64,000 nucleotides of DNA, from the NCBI GenBank assembly GCA_050948825.1, contig JBMNEO010000003.1, positions 310,001-374,000 of the forward strand, read 5' to 3'. Of this stretch, positions 27,008-35,868 are shown piece after piece. Source of the DNA: DUQX01 sp050948825. Lineage in GTDB: Bacteria; Bacillota; Dethiobacteria; DTU022; UBA8154. How positions within the stretch are numbered: position 1 is the first letter of the stretch; each line of letters opens with the position of its first letter. The notes beneath the pieces were generated by a model. The model ran no database searches, was not told the origin of the DNA, and saw nothing but the letters and a program-made list of their open reading frames with translations. The position numbers were made by a program, and so were the translations under genes.

Positions 27008-27548
27008 GCACTTATTCACCCCTTTTTTATTTTTTTAAATTTCTTTAAATGCTTATAACCAAACCATGTTATTAATTCGTGATGATAAAGGGAATTCCTT
27101 CTGGAAGAGGGTCTATTTCTTTGAAAACTTTTTTCAGGAAAACCGTGAAATGCTTGCCCAGACACGTTAAACACGCTATTCAGGTATCGTATTACTATTA
27201 GTGTTACAGCAAAAGTTAATTTTTTTTTTGAGATTATTTTGTTATAAAAATTATGACGGAAATTTCAGGATCTTCACCGATCAGTGCCGGGTAACAGCAA
27301 ACAACAAATAAAATTTCTGAAGAACCTTTACAACCCCCATTACGTCATAAATTACAGGTACAATGTTTTTTAAGAATTTATTTCCAAATAATAACATGGT
27401 AATGCTCTTTTAATAAGCAACTGTACAATGATATAATGCTAAGAAGTATAAGATAAAAAAAAGACACCCATAAAGCTTTACTTTACTATCATACTGGATG
27501 AAAATACAGGACCGGTATTTTCAGGATAGAAAGGTGCATTTTAATTAC
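27008..27548. other. AT-rich divergent intergenic region (rnfC / subtilase)
   Basis: This gap of about 540 bases separates divergent genes. On the plus strand a TATAAT at 27432-27437 with a weak TTTAAT at -35 (27409-27414, 17-bp spacing) is a candidate promoter for the protease. On the minus strand I found no convincing promoter for rnfC. A run of ten T residues near 27220 and general AT-richness are seen, but no clear riboswitch, tRNA or long hairpin. Confidence 0.45.
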
Positions 27549-30245
27549 ATGATCAAAAGAAGATGCGCTAGTTTATTGCTTTTTTTACTTTTATGCTCAA
27601 TATTCAATTTCTCCCCCTGGTTCACCCCTGAGATTAGTGCAAGTACTGTGATTAGCGATACAATCCTCAACAGCCTTGAAAATGAACCTTTTGTTCCTGT
27701 AATTGCTATTCTACAAGTTAATACGGACAATACAGATTATACAGGGAAGGAAGGTTCTGCAGGAAAAAGCCTTTTCTCGGCCAAAGAAAAAACAACTACC
27801 ACCGGGTTGTGGGTAAAAAACCTACAAGAAACCGCCCGCTCATCTGAGAAAGAAATACTGCCGGTGATAATCGATGAAATTAGAAAAGGAAATATTAAAG
27901 AGTATCGTTACCTGTGGATCGCAAACGCCTTCTCTGCCAGAATAAACAAGGAAGCGCTGCAAACACTTGCCGCATTACCCCAGATAATACATATCAGGGC
28001 CGACCGCCAGTTTGCAATCTCTACAACGGCAGATAGCCCTGAAAACATTAGCCCTGCTCAAACCGACCCTCCGGAAGTACAGGGGGAAAGTGGAAAATAC
28101 CCCTGGAACCTGGAGTTAATTAATGCTCCCTCTGTATGGCGGGAAGGTATCTTCGGAGATGATGTCGTTGTTGCAATAATGGATACCGGAGTAGATTTAA
28201 ATCATCCCGCGCTTGCCGATAGTTACCGTGGCTATCTTGATGGACACAGTCATGAGACAAGCTGGTATGACGCCACAATAGAAAACACAGCAGAGAACAA
28301 AGGCCCCATCGATTTAAACGGTCATGGGACGCATATAGCCGGGGTAGTCCTGGGGGGGACGCCGGAAAACCCGCTGGGGGTAGCACCGGCTGCCCGCTGG
28401 ATAGGGGTGAATATTTTTGCTAAAGGGCTTGCCTGGGATTCGCATATTGCGCAGGCTTTTCAGTGGCTTCTCGCTCCGGGAGGCAACCCTGAAAATGCTC
28501 CTGATATCATCAACTGCTCCTGGGCATCAAGGCCGGAATATGTAACGGATTATTTACAATGGCAGATACTGCACAACCTGTCCCAGGCAGGAATTTTTGT
28601 AGTTTTTGCGGCCGGCAACAACGGACAATCAGGCCCGGGAAGCCCGGCCAGCTATCCTCATGCTTTTTCTGTTGGAGCAATTGAAAAAGAAGGAGACAGC
28701 TATAAAGTAACTGATTTTAGCAGTAAAGGCCCGGTTAAATGGCAGGAAATTTCTTATAATAAACCCGAAATAACAGCCCCAGGAACCAATATTAGGTCCA
28801 GCTGGCTAAACAACAGTTTTAATGTTTTGGACGGGACATCGGTCGCGGCTGCACATGTTTCCGGTGTAGCCGCGCTGATTAAACAATCCAGGCCGGGAAT
28901 TACTCCATCCGAGATCAGTTATATATTAAAAGAATCGGCATACTGGGATCCGCTCTGGAACGAACAGGGGAAACGGCCGAATAATGTTTATGGCTTTGGA
29001 ATCCTCGACGCTTATAAAGCAATTAAGCAACCGCTTCTTTCACAGGAACTTCTTCTGGTTGACGGTGCAGAAGAAGGTATAGCTAATTGGAGTACATCAC
29101 CGGAGACTCCCTGGAAAATAACCCGTGAAATAGTATATGAAGGTAACTTTGCGCTGGCAGATTCACCGTGGGAAGACTATAAAAATAATACGGAATCCTG
29201 GCTTAAGCTTATTAATCCGCTTGACCTCAGCGGATATCACAGCCCCGTACTAACCTTCCAGCATTTTTATGACCTCAAAACCGGAAAGGATAAAGAAGAC
29301 GACTATGCATACCTGGAAATCTCAACCGACGGCAAAAACTGGGGGCATCTCTACCGCTTTTCAGGAACAAACGAAGTTTTCCAGCGCTTTTCCATCCCCA
29401 TAAACCTGCCGGCGGGTTCTGAAAAACTTTATATCAGATTCCGCTTGCAGAGTAACGGCAACGGTCCCGGCAAAGGCTGGTTTATTGACAATATAAACAT
29501 CTCCGCCATACCTCTTTCCCTGGAATCCCTCGAAAGAATGAAACTAAAACCTGAGAAGGTAGTCATAGAAACAAACGAATCTATAACAGTTCAAGCAGAA
29601 GCAGTTTTTGACAACGGATTCTCCAGGGAAATTGATCCGGAGCTCGTCGAGTGGAACTGTTCCAATCCTTATGTTGCCGTAATTGATAAAGGAACGGTAA
29701 GAGGGATATCCCCTGGAGAAACCGTAATTAGCGGGGAGTTTAGCGGAAAAAAAGCAGAATTTAAGCTAGAAGTTATCAAGCCGGCAGAAGCAGTTTTTGA
29801 AAAAGGTGCAACGGTAACAGGTTCAATAAAACTGCAGGGACGCAATAAAACAGATGAAAAAACTACCGTATCAATTATTTGCAAGGAATCAGGTAATACT
29901 TATTACCTTCCGTCCCTATCCGCTGATGGCAATTTTAGCTTGAAATTACCCCCCGGTACCTATACAATAACAGCAAACCGGCAACAGTACCTGCCTGCCA
30001 TTCAAACAATAGATACAACAACTGCGGGTAATCCTCCAAAGATAAATCTGGAGCTGAAAGCCGGTGATATTGATGGCAACAGCCGCATTGATCTGGCCGA
30101 CCTTATACTATTATTCCTTGCTTACCCGCGCAGAGCTGGTAACAACAATTATAATGTCCTCGCCGATCTGAACGGCAATGGGTTAATAGATATTACTGAT
30201 TTTACAATGCTTACACAGAATTATGGAGCAAGAGTAGATGCATAA
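27549..30245 (+). CDS. Secreted S8 subtilisin-like protease with Ig-like and dockerin-like modules
   Basis: This secreted multidomain protease has a signal peptide (MIKRRCASLLLFLLLC) and a propeptide to about residue 165. The S8 catalytic domain follows, with Asp in IMDTGVDLNHP near residue 211, His in NGHGTHIAG near 259 and Ser in DGTSVAAAH near 428. After it come a jelly-roll or MAM-like domain (ISTDGKNWGHLYRF to GWFIDNINISA), a bacterial Ig-like Big_2 domain (MKLKPEKVVIETNES onwards), a carboxypeptidase-regulatory-like domain, and two EF-hand-like dockerin repeats (DIDGNSRIDLADL and DLNGNGLIDITDF). The frame opens at 27498 but lacks a ribosome site there, and ATG 27549 begins the signal peptide. 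No cohesin gene is in the window, so the docking partner is unknown. Confidence 0.88.
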   Translation: MIKRRCASLLLFLLLCSIFNFSPWFTPEISASTVISDTILNSLENEPFVPVIAILQVNTDNTDYTGKEGSAGKSLFSAKEKTTTTGLWVKNLQETARSSEKEILPVIIDEIRKGNIKEYRYLWIANAFSARINKEALQTLAALPQIIHIRADRQFAISTTADSPENISPAQTDPPEVQGESGKYPWNLELINAPSVWREGIFGDDVVVAIMDTGVDLNHPALADSYRGYLDGHSHETSWYDATIENTAENKGPIDLNGHGTHIAGVVLGGTPENPLGVAPAARWIGVNIFAKGLAWDSHIAQAFQWLLAPGGNPENAPDIINCSWASRPEYVTDYLQWQILHNLSQAGIFVVFAAGNNGQSGPGSPASYPHAFSVGAIEKEGDSYKVTDFSSKGPVKWQEISYNKPEITAPGTNIRSSWLNNSFNVLDGTSVAAAHVSGVAALIKQSRPGITPSEISYILKESAYWDPLWNEQGKRPNNVYGFGILDAYKAIKQPLLSQELLLVDGAEEGIANWSTSPETPWKITREIVYEGNFALADSPWEDYKNNTESWLKLINPLDLSGYHSPVLTFQHFYDLKTGKDKEDDYAYLEISTDGKNWGHLYRFSGTNEVFQRFSIPINLPAGSEKLYIRFRLQSNGNGPGKGWFIDNINISAIPLSLESLERMKLKPEKVVIETNESITVQAEAVFDNGFSREIDPELVEWNCSNPYVAVIDKGTVRGISPGETVISGEFSGKKAEFKLEVIKPAEAVFEKGATVTGSIKLQGRNKTDEKTTVSIICKESGNTYYLPSLSADGNFSLKLPPGTYTITANRQQYLPAIQTIDTTTAGNPPKINLELKAGDIDGNSRIDLADLILLFLAYPRRAGNNNYNVLADLNGNGLIDITDFTMLTQNYGARVDA

Positions 30246-30418
30246 CATTATTTACTGCAGCCGAGTTTTCAGCCATTCGTAATATTAACGTTTTTAGCTC
30301 TCATCTTTTATTATAGTATTTCTTTTAGTGCTTAATAGACATTCATGAAACCGCGCTTCAGGATCAATGTATGTAAAAACTGCGATTATTTTACAGGATA
30401 TACATTTTTGGGTTTCCT

Positions 30419-30450
30419 AAAACCACATTTACATTTATGGAGGTGGTTTT
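30419..30450 (+). promoter_or_regulatory. Hairpin enclosing the ribosome-binding site of the TGS GTPase
   Basis: AAAACCAC (30419-30426) pairs perfectly with GTGGTTTT (30443-30450). The GGAG of the ribosome site lies in the 16-base loop and stem edge, and the stem ends directly before the TTG start at 30451. It could modulate translation or act as an intrinsic terminator, since T residues follow. Confidence 0.35.
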
Positions 30451-31449
30451 TTGCCGGCCAACCTCACACCTCAATACTATGCAGCAGAGGACGCTTATAA
30501 AAAGGCTTCCTCTGTTGAAGAAAAGATCGAAGCTTTACAGGAAATGCTGGCGGTTATTCCAAAACATAAAGGCACAGAAAAAATTCAGGCCGATCTAAAG
30601 CGGCGCCTCTCCAAGCTACGCGAAGAAGGGGAAAAAAAGGCTAAGACGGCGCGTTTTAACCCCTTTTCGATTGAAAAACAAGGCGCGGGCCAGGGGATCA
30701 TTGTCGGATTCCCCAATGCAGGAAAATCTTCGTTGCTTGCAACCCTTACAAAGGCGAAGGCAAAAATAGCACCATACCCCTTTACCACTTCCCTGCCCCT
30801 TGCGGGAATGATGCCCTATAAGGATATCCTCATTCAATTGGTGGATACCCCCCCGCTAACTTCTGAAGGTGCACCCCCCGGGCTGTTGAACACTTTGAGA
30901 GGAGGGGATTTATTGCTCATTATCATCGATGCCGGCAGTGACGATTGCCTCGAACAGGCTGAAAAAACGGTTTCCTTTTTAACAGAGAAAAGAGTGATTC
31001 AAAGGGAAATAAAAGAAAACAACCTGCCGGACCAGCCGGCACAGGATGATAGAAGGTACCTGCCTTATATTATAGTGGCAAATAAAATGGACCTGCAGAA
31101 TAGTGAGGATAATTTAACCATATTAAACGAGTTAATACCGGGCCTTAATTTAACCGGCATATCTTTGAAAGAAAAAACAGGCCTTGACTCCTTGAAAGAT
31201 AAAATTTTTCAGGGCCTTTCTATTATTAGAGTATACACTAAGGCTCCGGGGAAACAACCCGATATGGAAAACCCGTTTGTGCTAAAAAAAGGAGGCACTG
31301 TTCTTGATTTAGCTTACAATATTCATCGCGATTTTCCTGAACGTTTAAAAAATGCCCGCGTCTGGGGCTCGGCTAAATTCGATGGGCAAACGGTAGCGCG
31401 GGATTATGCCCTCGAAGATGGAGATGTCGTTGAGCTAAATATTGGATAA
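30451..31449 (+). CDS. Obg/DRG-family GTPase with C-terminal TGS domain
   Basis: This 332-residue P-loop GTPase carries G1 GFPNAGKSS near residue 89, a DTPP switch II motif near 134, G4 NKMD near 213 and a C-terminal TGS domain (KKGGTVLDLAYNIHRDFPERL to GDVVELNIG). The layout resembles archaeal/eukaryotic DRG proteins more than bacterial Obg, because it lacks the glycine-rich N-terminal Obg fold and has an N-terminal helical segment instead. A ribosome-associated role is inferred from the TGS domain. The start is TTG with GGAGGTGG upstream. No operon partners are on this strand. Confidence 0.85.
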   Translation: MPANLTPQYYAAEDAYKKASSVEEKIEALQEMLAVIPKHKGTEKIQADLKRRLSKLREEGEKKAKTARFNPFSIEKQGAGQGIIVGFPNAGKSSLLATLTKAKAKIAPYPFTTSLPLAGMMPYKDILIQLVDTPPLTSEGAPPGLLNTLRGGDLLLIIIDAGSDDCLEQAEKTVSFLTEKRVIQREIKENNLPDQPAQDDRRYLPYIIVANKMDLQNSEDNLTILNELIPGLNLTGISLKEKTGLDSLKDKIFQGLSIIRVYTKAPGKQPDMENPFVLKKGGTVLDLAYNIHRDFPERLKNARVWGSAKFDGQTVARDYALEDGDVVELNIG

Positions 31450-31486
31450 AACTCTGTTGGGGGTTAGGCTAAAAGGCCAAGTAAAA

Positions 31487-31517
31487 GTGCGACAGGGAGA
31501 ACCGTCCCCTGTCGCAC
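31487..31517. repeat. Single-unit copy of the GGGACGGTTCT palindromic repeat
   Basis: TGCGACAG and CTGTCGCA (with one extra G/C pair outside) flank a 13-base core that is the reverse complement of the 21.3-kb copy, with one base changed. It lies in the 89-base gap between the convergent GTPase and enoyl-CoA hydratase genes, 38 bases after one stop and 22 bases from the other, and can form a hairpin from either strand. Confidence 0.85.
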
Positions 31518-31538
31518 GCACCAACATCATTTTTTTCA

Positions 31539-32318
31539 TTATTTTCCCTTAAACTGCGGTTTGCGTTTTTCTAAGAACGCGGCTACGCCCTCTTTTTTAT
31601 CCTCTGTGGCACATGCAAGAGCATGCAGATAAGATTCATGTGCCAAACCTTCGTAAATTCCCACTTCAAGTGAGCGGTTAACGGCTTCTTTGGCGTACTG
31701 GATAGCCAGTGGTGATTTGGAAGCGATAACATTAGCCATTTTTTTGACTTCTTCCATTAAATTCTCCTGCGGAACAACCTTATTCACCAACCCGATACGG
31801 TAGGCCTCTTCCGCATCAACCATTCTGGCCGTTAAGACCATCTCCATCGCCCTGCCGAACCCGATCAACCGGGGCAGACGCTGGGTGGCACCATCACCGG
31901 GGATAATCCCCAGGTTTACTTCCGGAGAGCCCATTTTAGCATTGGCAGAGGCGATGCGCAGTGTACAGGCGATTGCTATTTCTATACCGGCACCCAGGGC
32001 AAACCCGTTAACTGCCGCGATAACAGGAATAGGCATTTCAGCCAGCATATTCAGGACTTCCTGACGGCGCCTGGTCTGCTTGCGGCCAAGGACAAAATCC
32101 CTTTCCTGCACTTCTTTGATATCCGCCCCGGCCATGAATGCTTTTTCTCCGGCGCCGGTAATAATTAAAACCCTGATTTCATCGTCCTTTTGCACTTCGG
32201 CAAGGACCTGCCCCAGTTCCTCCGTCAGCGCATTGGAAAGGGCGTTCATCACTTCCGGCCGGTTAAAGGTTATGTAAGCCAGAGGATATTCTTTTTCAAA
32301 TTTCAGAAGTTGATACAT
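31539..32318 (-). CDS. crt: Enoyl-CoA hydratase/crotonase
   Basis: This 259-residue crotonase-fold protein hydrates crotonyl-CoA to 3-hydroxybutyryl-CoA, or the reverse. The oxyanion-hole segments are AGEKAFMAGADIKE near residue 60 and FALGAGIEIAIACTLRIA near 104. The catalytic glutamates sit in PEVNLGIIPGDGATQRLPRL near 132. The ORF opens 28 codons earlier, but GGAAGGAGAG before the ATG at 32318 sets the start. It is the last gene of the thiolase-hbd-acd-crt cluster. The gene symbol follows the operon context. Confidence 0.92.
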   Translation of the reverse strand: MYQLLKFEKEYPLAYITFNRPEVMNALSNALTEELGQVLAEVQKDDEIRVLIITGAGEKAFMAGADIKEVQERDFVLGRKQTRRRQEVLNMLAEMPIPVIAAVNGFALGAGIEIAIACTLRIASANAKMGSPEVNLGIIPGDGATQRLPRLIGFGRAMEMVLTARMVDAEEAYRIGLVNKVVPQENLMEEVKKMANVIASKSPLAIQYAKEAVNRSLEVGIYEGLAHESYLHALACATEDKKEGVAAFLEKRKPQFKGK

Positions 32319-32438
32319 ATTATATCTCTCCTTCCTGAACTCATCATGCTCATCAATTGACATTATTACCGAATATACCCGCAAAGGAGGAAGGAAACAC
32401 AATCCTTCCTCCTTTACTCTTCCCCAACAAACTGTGTA

Positions 32439-33593
32439 TTACGCAAAGGCGGGAATACCCAATTCGGAATTACCGATGATTAACTGCTGGATCTGGGAAG
32501 TTCCCTCGTAAAGTGTATTGATCCGGGAATCGCGATACATCCGCTCCAAAGGATATTCCGCAGAGAAGCCATAGCCTCCCAGGACCTGGATCATATCGTA
32601 AGTAACCCTGTTAACCATCTCTCCGCAGAAATACTTGGCCATACAGGTTTCACGGGTATTGGGCACACCTTTGTTCTTCAAGAAGCCTGCCCGGTAAACC
32701 AGAAGTCTTCCCATCTCGATATCAACCGCGGCATTGGCAATCAATTGCTGTACCAGCTGGTGTGCAGCAATGGGCTTCCCAAACTGAATTCTATCCTTGG
32801 CATATTGCTTGGCAATGTCCAGTGCTGCCTGAGCCGTACCTACACAACCTGCGGCTACGGTAAAGCGCGCGTTATCGAGGGCGGACATGGCTACCGCAAA
32901 GCCCTTTCCTTCGGGCCCCAGCATATTATCCTTGTGTACACGCACGTTTTCCATAATTATTTCGCCGGTATCCTGAGCACGCAGCCCGATCTTTTCGTGA
33001 ATAGGCTGCGGGGTAAATCCAGGGGTCCCCTTATCAACCAAAAAGGCGGTAATACCTCTTGCGCCCTTCTCCTTGTCGGTCTTAGCAAATACTATAGATA
33101 CATCAGCCTGATCCGCATGAGTGATCCACATCTTATTGCCGTTTAAAATATAATAATCGCCATCCTTTTCGGCGACACTCTTCATACTTGCGGCATCGCT
33201 GCCGGAGTCTGGCTCAGTAAGGCCGTAGCAACCGAACATTTCACCCAGAGCAATACCGGGAACATATTTCTTTTTCTGCTCTTCGGTTCCCCACTTGAGG
33301 ATGGTTTTAGCAACCAGAGAAATGTTCACGGAATAGCTGCCACGCATGGAAGAACAGCCGTAGCCAAGCTCTTCGGCTACAATGGCATGGGAAATAAAAT
33401 CCATACCTGAACCTTCGTACTCTTCGGGAATTGATGTACCGATAATCCCCAGGTCGCCCATTTTATGCCAGAGGTCCATGGGAAATTTCTCTTCCTGATC
33501 CCACTGTTTGGCATTGGGAGTGATCTCATTGGCCACAAAATCGCGAACCATTTTTTGAACCGATAATTGCTCTTCATTCAAGTCAAAATTCAT
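32439..33593 (-). CDS. Acyl-CoA dehydrogenase (short-chain/butyryl-CoA type)
   Basis: This 384-residue flavoprotein of the acyl-CoA dehydrogenase family shows YGLTEPDSGSDA near residue 126, WITHADQADVSIVFAKTD near 159 and the catalytic-base region in YEGTSQIQQLIIGN, where the glutamate of YEGT is the base, near residue 367. It would interconvert butyryl-CoA and crotonyl-CoA. Electron-transfer flavoprotein genes (etfAB) are not adjacent, so the redox partner is encoded elsewhere. A GGAGG ribosome site precedes the ATG. Confidence 0.93.
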   Translation of the reverse strand: MNFDLNEEQLSVQKMVRDFVANEITPNAKQWDQEEKFPMDLWHKMGDLGIIGTSIPEEYEGSGMDFISHAIVAEELGYGCSSMRGSYSVNISLVAKTILKWGTEEQKKKYVPGIALGEMFGCYGLTEPDSGSDAASMKSVAEKDGDYYILNGNKMWITHADQADVSIVFAKTDKEKGARGITAFLVDKGTPGFTPQPIHEKIGLRAQDTGEIIMENVRVHKDNMLGPEGKGFAVAMSALDNARFTVAAGCVGTAQAALDIAKQYAKDRIQFGKPIAAHQLVQQLIANAAVDIEMGRLLVYRAGFLKNKGVPNTRETCMAKYFCGEMVNRVTYDMIQVLGGYGFSAEYPLERMYRDSRINTLYEGTSQIQQLIIGNSELGIPAFA

Positions 33594-33640
33594 TATTTTG
33601 CACCTCCTGTGTTTTTCATTTATTCATTTAATAGAAGCCT

Positions 33641-34525
33641 TTATTTTAAAACTGTTGGGACAGGGGGATCCTGGGAATAATCATAAAAACCTTTGCCGCT
33701 TTTACGTCCCAGGTAGCCCGCATGAACCATTTTCTCCAGCAGATAGCAGGGACGATAACGTGCATCCCCAAGCTTTGCATAGAGTGTCCTGGTTTTTGCC
33801 AGGTGAGTGTCAATACCGATCATATCAATGAGCGCCAACGGCCCCATCGGCAGGTTGGAACCCATTTTCATTGCCTTGTCAATATCTGCCGCGGTGCTAA
33901 TGCCTTCGTCCAGTACCCATACTGCCTCATTCAACAATCCGGCAAGAACCCTGCTGGCAATACCTGCAATACTTTCTTTATCAGTAATAACAGGTTCCTT
34001 ACCAAGAAACTCAGCAAACGCCTTTGTTTTATCGACAACTTGCGGTTGGGTTGCCAGTCCAGGCATAATCTCCACCAGCTTCATTACTACCGCCGGGTTG
34101 AAAAAATGCATCCCTGTCAGGCGGCTGGGATCTTTCATAGCAGATGCAATTTCAGAGATCGAACAGGCGGTGGTATTAGTAGCTAAAACCGCCTCCGGTT
34201 TGGCTATTTCCTCCAGCTGGGCAAAAACCTTCTGCTTCAGCTTAACATCTTCAATTACCGCTTCAATGATGAAATCAGCGTTGGCGGCTTCTTTCATATC
34301 CGTGGTAGTTTTAATACGGCCCAGAAGTTCCTTTACATCCCCTTCGGTCATTTTGCCCTTGGCAACTCTTTTGTTTAACAGATTTTCAATATTCCCGATA
34401 CTGCGCTTTAAGATGGCATCATCAACATCCGCCAGGATGGCCTGCACACCATTTTGTGCCATTAGATGAGCTATCCCCGAACCCATAATACCTGCGCCCA
34501 AAACAAAACCAGTTTTAATTTCCAT
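33641..34525 (-). CDS. hbd: 3-hydroxybutyryl-CoA dehydrogenase
   Basis: This 294-residue 3-hydroxyacyl-CoA dehydrogenase has the Rossmann motif GAGIMGSGIAHLMAQNG at residues 11-27, the catalytic histidine in MHFFNPAVVMKLVEIM near residue 138 and the C-terminal helical domain (GRKSGKGFYDYS). It oxidises 3-hydroxybutyryl-CoA with NAD or NADP. Position between thiolase and acyl-CoA dehydrogenase, with short gaps, indicates one transcript. AGGAGG lies before the start. Confidence 0.95.
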   Translation of the reverse strand: MEIKTGFVLGAGIMGSGIAHLMAQNGVQAILADVDDAILKRSIGNIENLLNKRVAKGKMTEGDVKELLGRIKTTTDMKEAANADFIIEAVIEDVKLKQKVFAQLEEIAKPEAVLATNTTACSISEIASAMKDPSRLTGMHFFNPAVVMKLVEIMPGLATQPQVVDKTKAFAEFLGKEPVITDKESIAGIASRVLAGLLNEAVWVLDEGISTAADIDKAMKMGSNLPMGPLALIDMIGIDTHLAKTRTLYAKLGDARYRPCYLLEKMVHAGYLGRKSGKGFYDYSQDPPVPTVLK

Positions 34526-34554
34526 TAATTTTTTCCTCCTCTCAAAAAACTATT

Positions 34555-35742
34555 TTAGCTTAACCTTTCCAGCACGATGGCAAGACCCTGTCCGCCACCG
34601 ACACAGGCAGTAATTAATCCGAAGGTCTTATCGTACATTTTCAGGGTATTAATGTTAGTGGTAATGAGCTTCGTTCCGGTAGCCCCTACGGGGTGTCCCA
34701 GAGCAATCGCCCCACCGTGCACATTAACCTTTGAACGGTCTAATTTCAGCTCTTTTTCACAGGCCAGGTACTGCGCCGCAAATGCCTCATTGAGCTCAAT
34801 TAAATCAATATCTTCCAGCGTCAACCCGGCCTTTTTCAGGGCAATAGGTGTGGCGGCTACCGGGCCAATCCCCATGTACAGCGGATCTACCCCCGCCACG
34901 CCATAGCTCCGGATTCTTGCCAAGGGCGTGAGTCCCAGGGACTTGGCTTTCTCCGCTGACATAATGACCACGGCAGAAGCGCAGTCGCTGAGCGCACAGC
35001 TGTTACCAGCGGTTACCGTCCCGCCGTCCTTCTTGAATACCGCCGGTAATTTAAGCATTTTCTCCAGCGCTGCATCGGCACGGGGTATTTCTTCCTTATC
35101 TATAACCACCGTTCCTTTTTTCTTTTGTTTAACTTCAATCGGTAAAATCTCTGCATCGAATTTGCCCTCCGCAACTGCTTTGGAAGCTTTCTGGTGGCTT
35201 TCCAGGGCGAATTGGTCCTGCTCTTCCCTGCTGATCGAATATTTTTCCACCAAATTCTCCGCTGTATTGCCCATGAGCATACCCGCCAGCTTGCACATAA
35301 AGCCGTCTAAATGCAGGTCGTCATAGACCGTGAAGTCCCACATCCGGGCCCCCCAGCGCGCTTGAGGTACGATATAGGGAACATTTGAACCGGACTCCGT
35401 GCCGCCGGCAATAACTACATCCGCATCTCCACAGACGATTTGTCTGTAAGCTTCGATCACCGCCTGCATACTGGAAGCACAACGGATGTTAACCGTATAA
35501 GCCGGCACTGTTACCGGCAAACCTCCCCTGACTGCACAAATACGTGCTATGTTAGGCCCAAGCCCGGCCTGCCATCCACATCCGAATACCAGCTGATCCA
35601 CATCCTCGCCGGTAATCCCTGCTCTTTTAACCACTTCTTTTACTACAGCCGCTCCAAGATCAGCAGCGCTGAGACTGCTCAAACTTCCTCCGAAACTTCC
35701 TGCGATAGTCCGTACTGCACTTACAATTACCGGATTTTCCAT
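34555..35742 (-). CDS. Acetyl-CoA acetyltransferase (thiolase)
   Basis: This 395-residue biosynthetic-type thiolase has the acyl-carrying cysteine in VNIRCASSMQAV near residue 88, the histidine in GGAIALGHPVGATG near 346 and the second catalytic cysteine in TACVGGGQGLA near 378. It joins or cleaves acetoacetyl-CoA. It is first in the beta-oxidation cluster, and a perfect 20-bp palindrome and a GGAAGGAG ribosome site lie just upstream. The direction, butyrate oxidation or butyrate formation, cannot be told from sequence. Confidence 0.95.
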   Translation of the reverse strand: MENPVIVSAVRTIAGSFGGSLSSLSAADLGAAVVKEVVKRAGITGEDVDQLVFGCGWQAGLGPNIARICAVRGGLPVTVPAYTVNIRCASSMQAVIEAYRQIVCGDADVVIAGGTESGSNVPYIVPQARWGARMWDFTVYDDLHLDGFMCKLAGMLMGNTAENLVEKYSISREEQDQFALESHQKASKAVAEGKFDAEILPIEVKQKKKGTVVIDKEEIPRADAALEKMLKLPAVFKKDGGTVTAGNSCALSDCASAVVIMSAEKAKSLGLTPLARIRSYGVAGVDPLYMGIGPVAATPIALKKAGLTLEDIDLIELNEAFAAQYLACEKELKLDRSKVNVHGGAIALGHPVGATGTKLITTNINTLKMYDKTFGLITACVGGGQGLAIVLERLS

Positions 35743-35786
35743 AGTGCTCTCCGGAAACTCCTTCCGGAAAATCCCTCCTTTTTAAT

Positions 35787-35806
35787 GTTTTTTGTTTACA
35801 AAAAAC
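35787..35806. promoter_or_regulatory. Perfect 20-bp palindrome upstream of the thiolase operon
   Basis: GTTTTTTGT (35787-35795) and ACAAAAAAC (35798-35806) are exact complements around a two-base centre. It lies 45 bases before the thiolase start, in the gap after the PrpR-like regulator. It is too tight to be a good terminator loop and looks like an operator for a dimeric regulator. Confidence 0.5.
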
Positions 35807-35868
35807 AACTCAAACCACAATTAAATAGGATATAATCTTCTATGGCATCACCTCACGCAATTAAATTA

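Noticed and set aside
27008..27548. Possible riboswitch in the rnfC/subtilase gap
   Set aside because: I checked for cyclic-di-GMP-type and other familiar cores and found none; the region is just AT-rich.
33807..34469. 220-codon open frame on the plus strand
   Set aside because: It is antisense to hbd, has serine/isoleucine-rich shadow composition and no ribosome site; hbd is clearly the real gene.
35830..35860. TGGCAT...GCAA on the plus strand as a possible sigma-54 promoter
   Set aside because: The GG to GC distance is 11 bases instead of 10 and it points into the regulator's 3' end.
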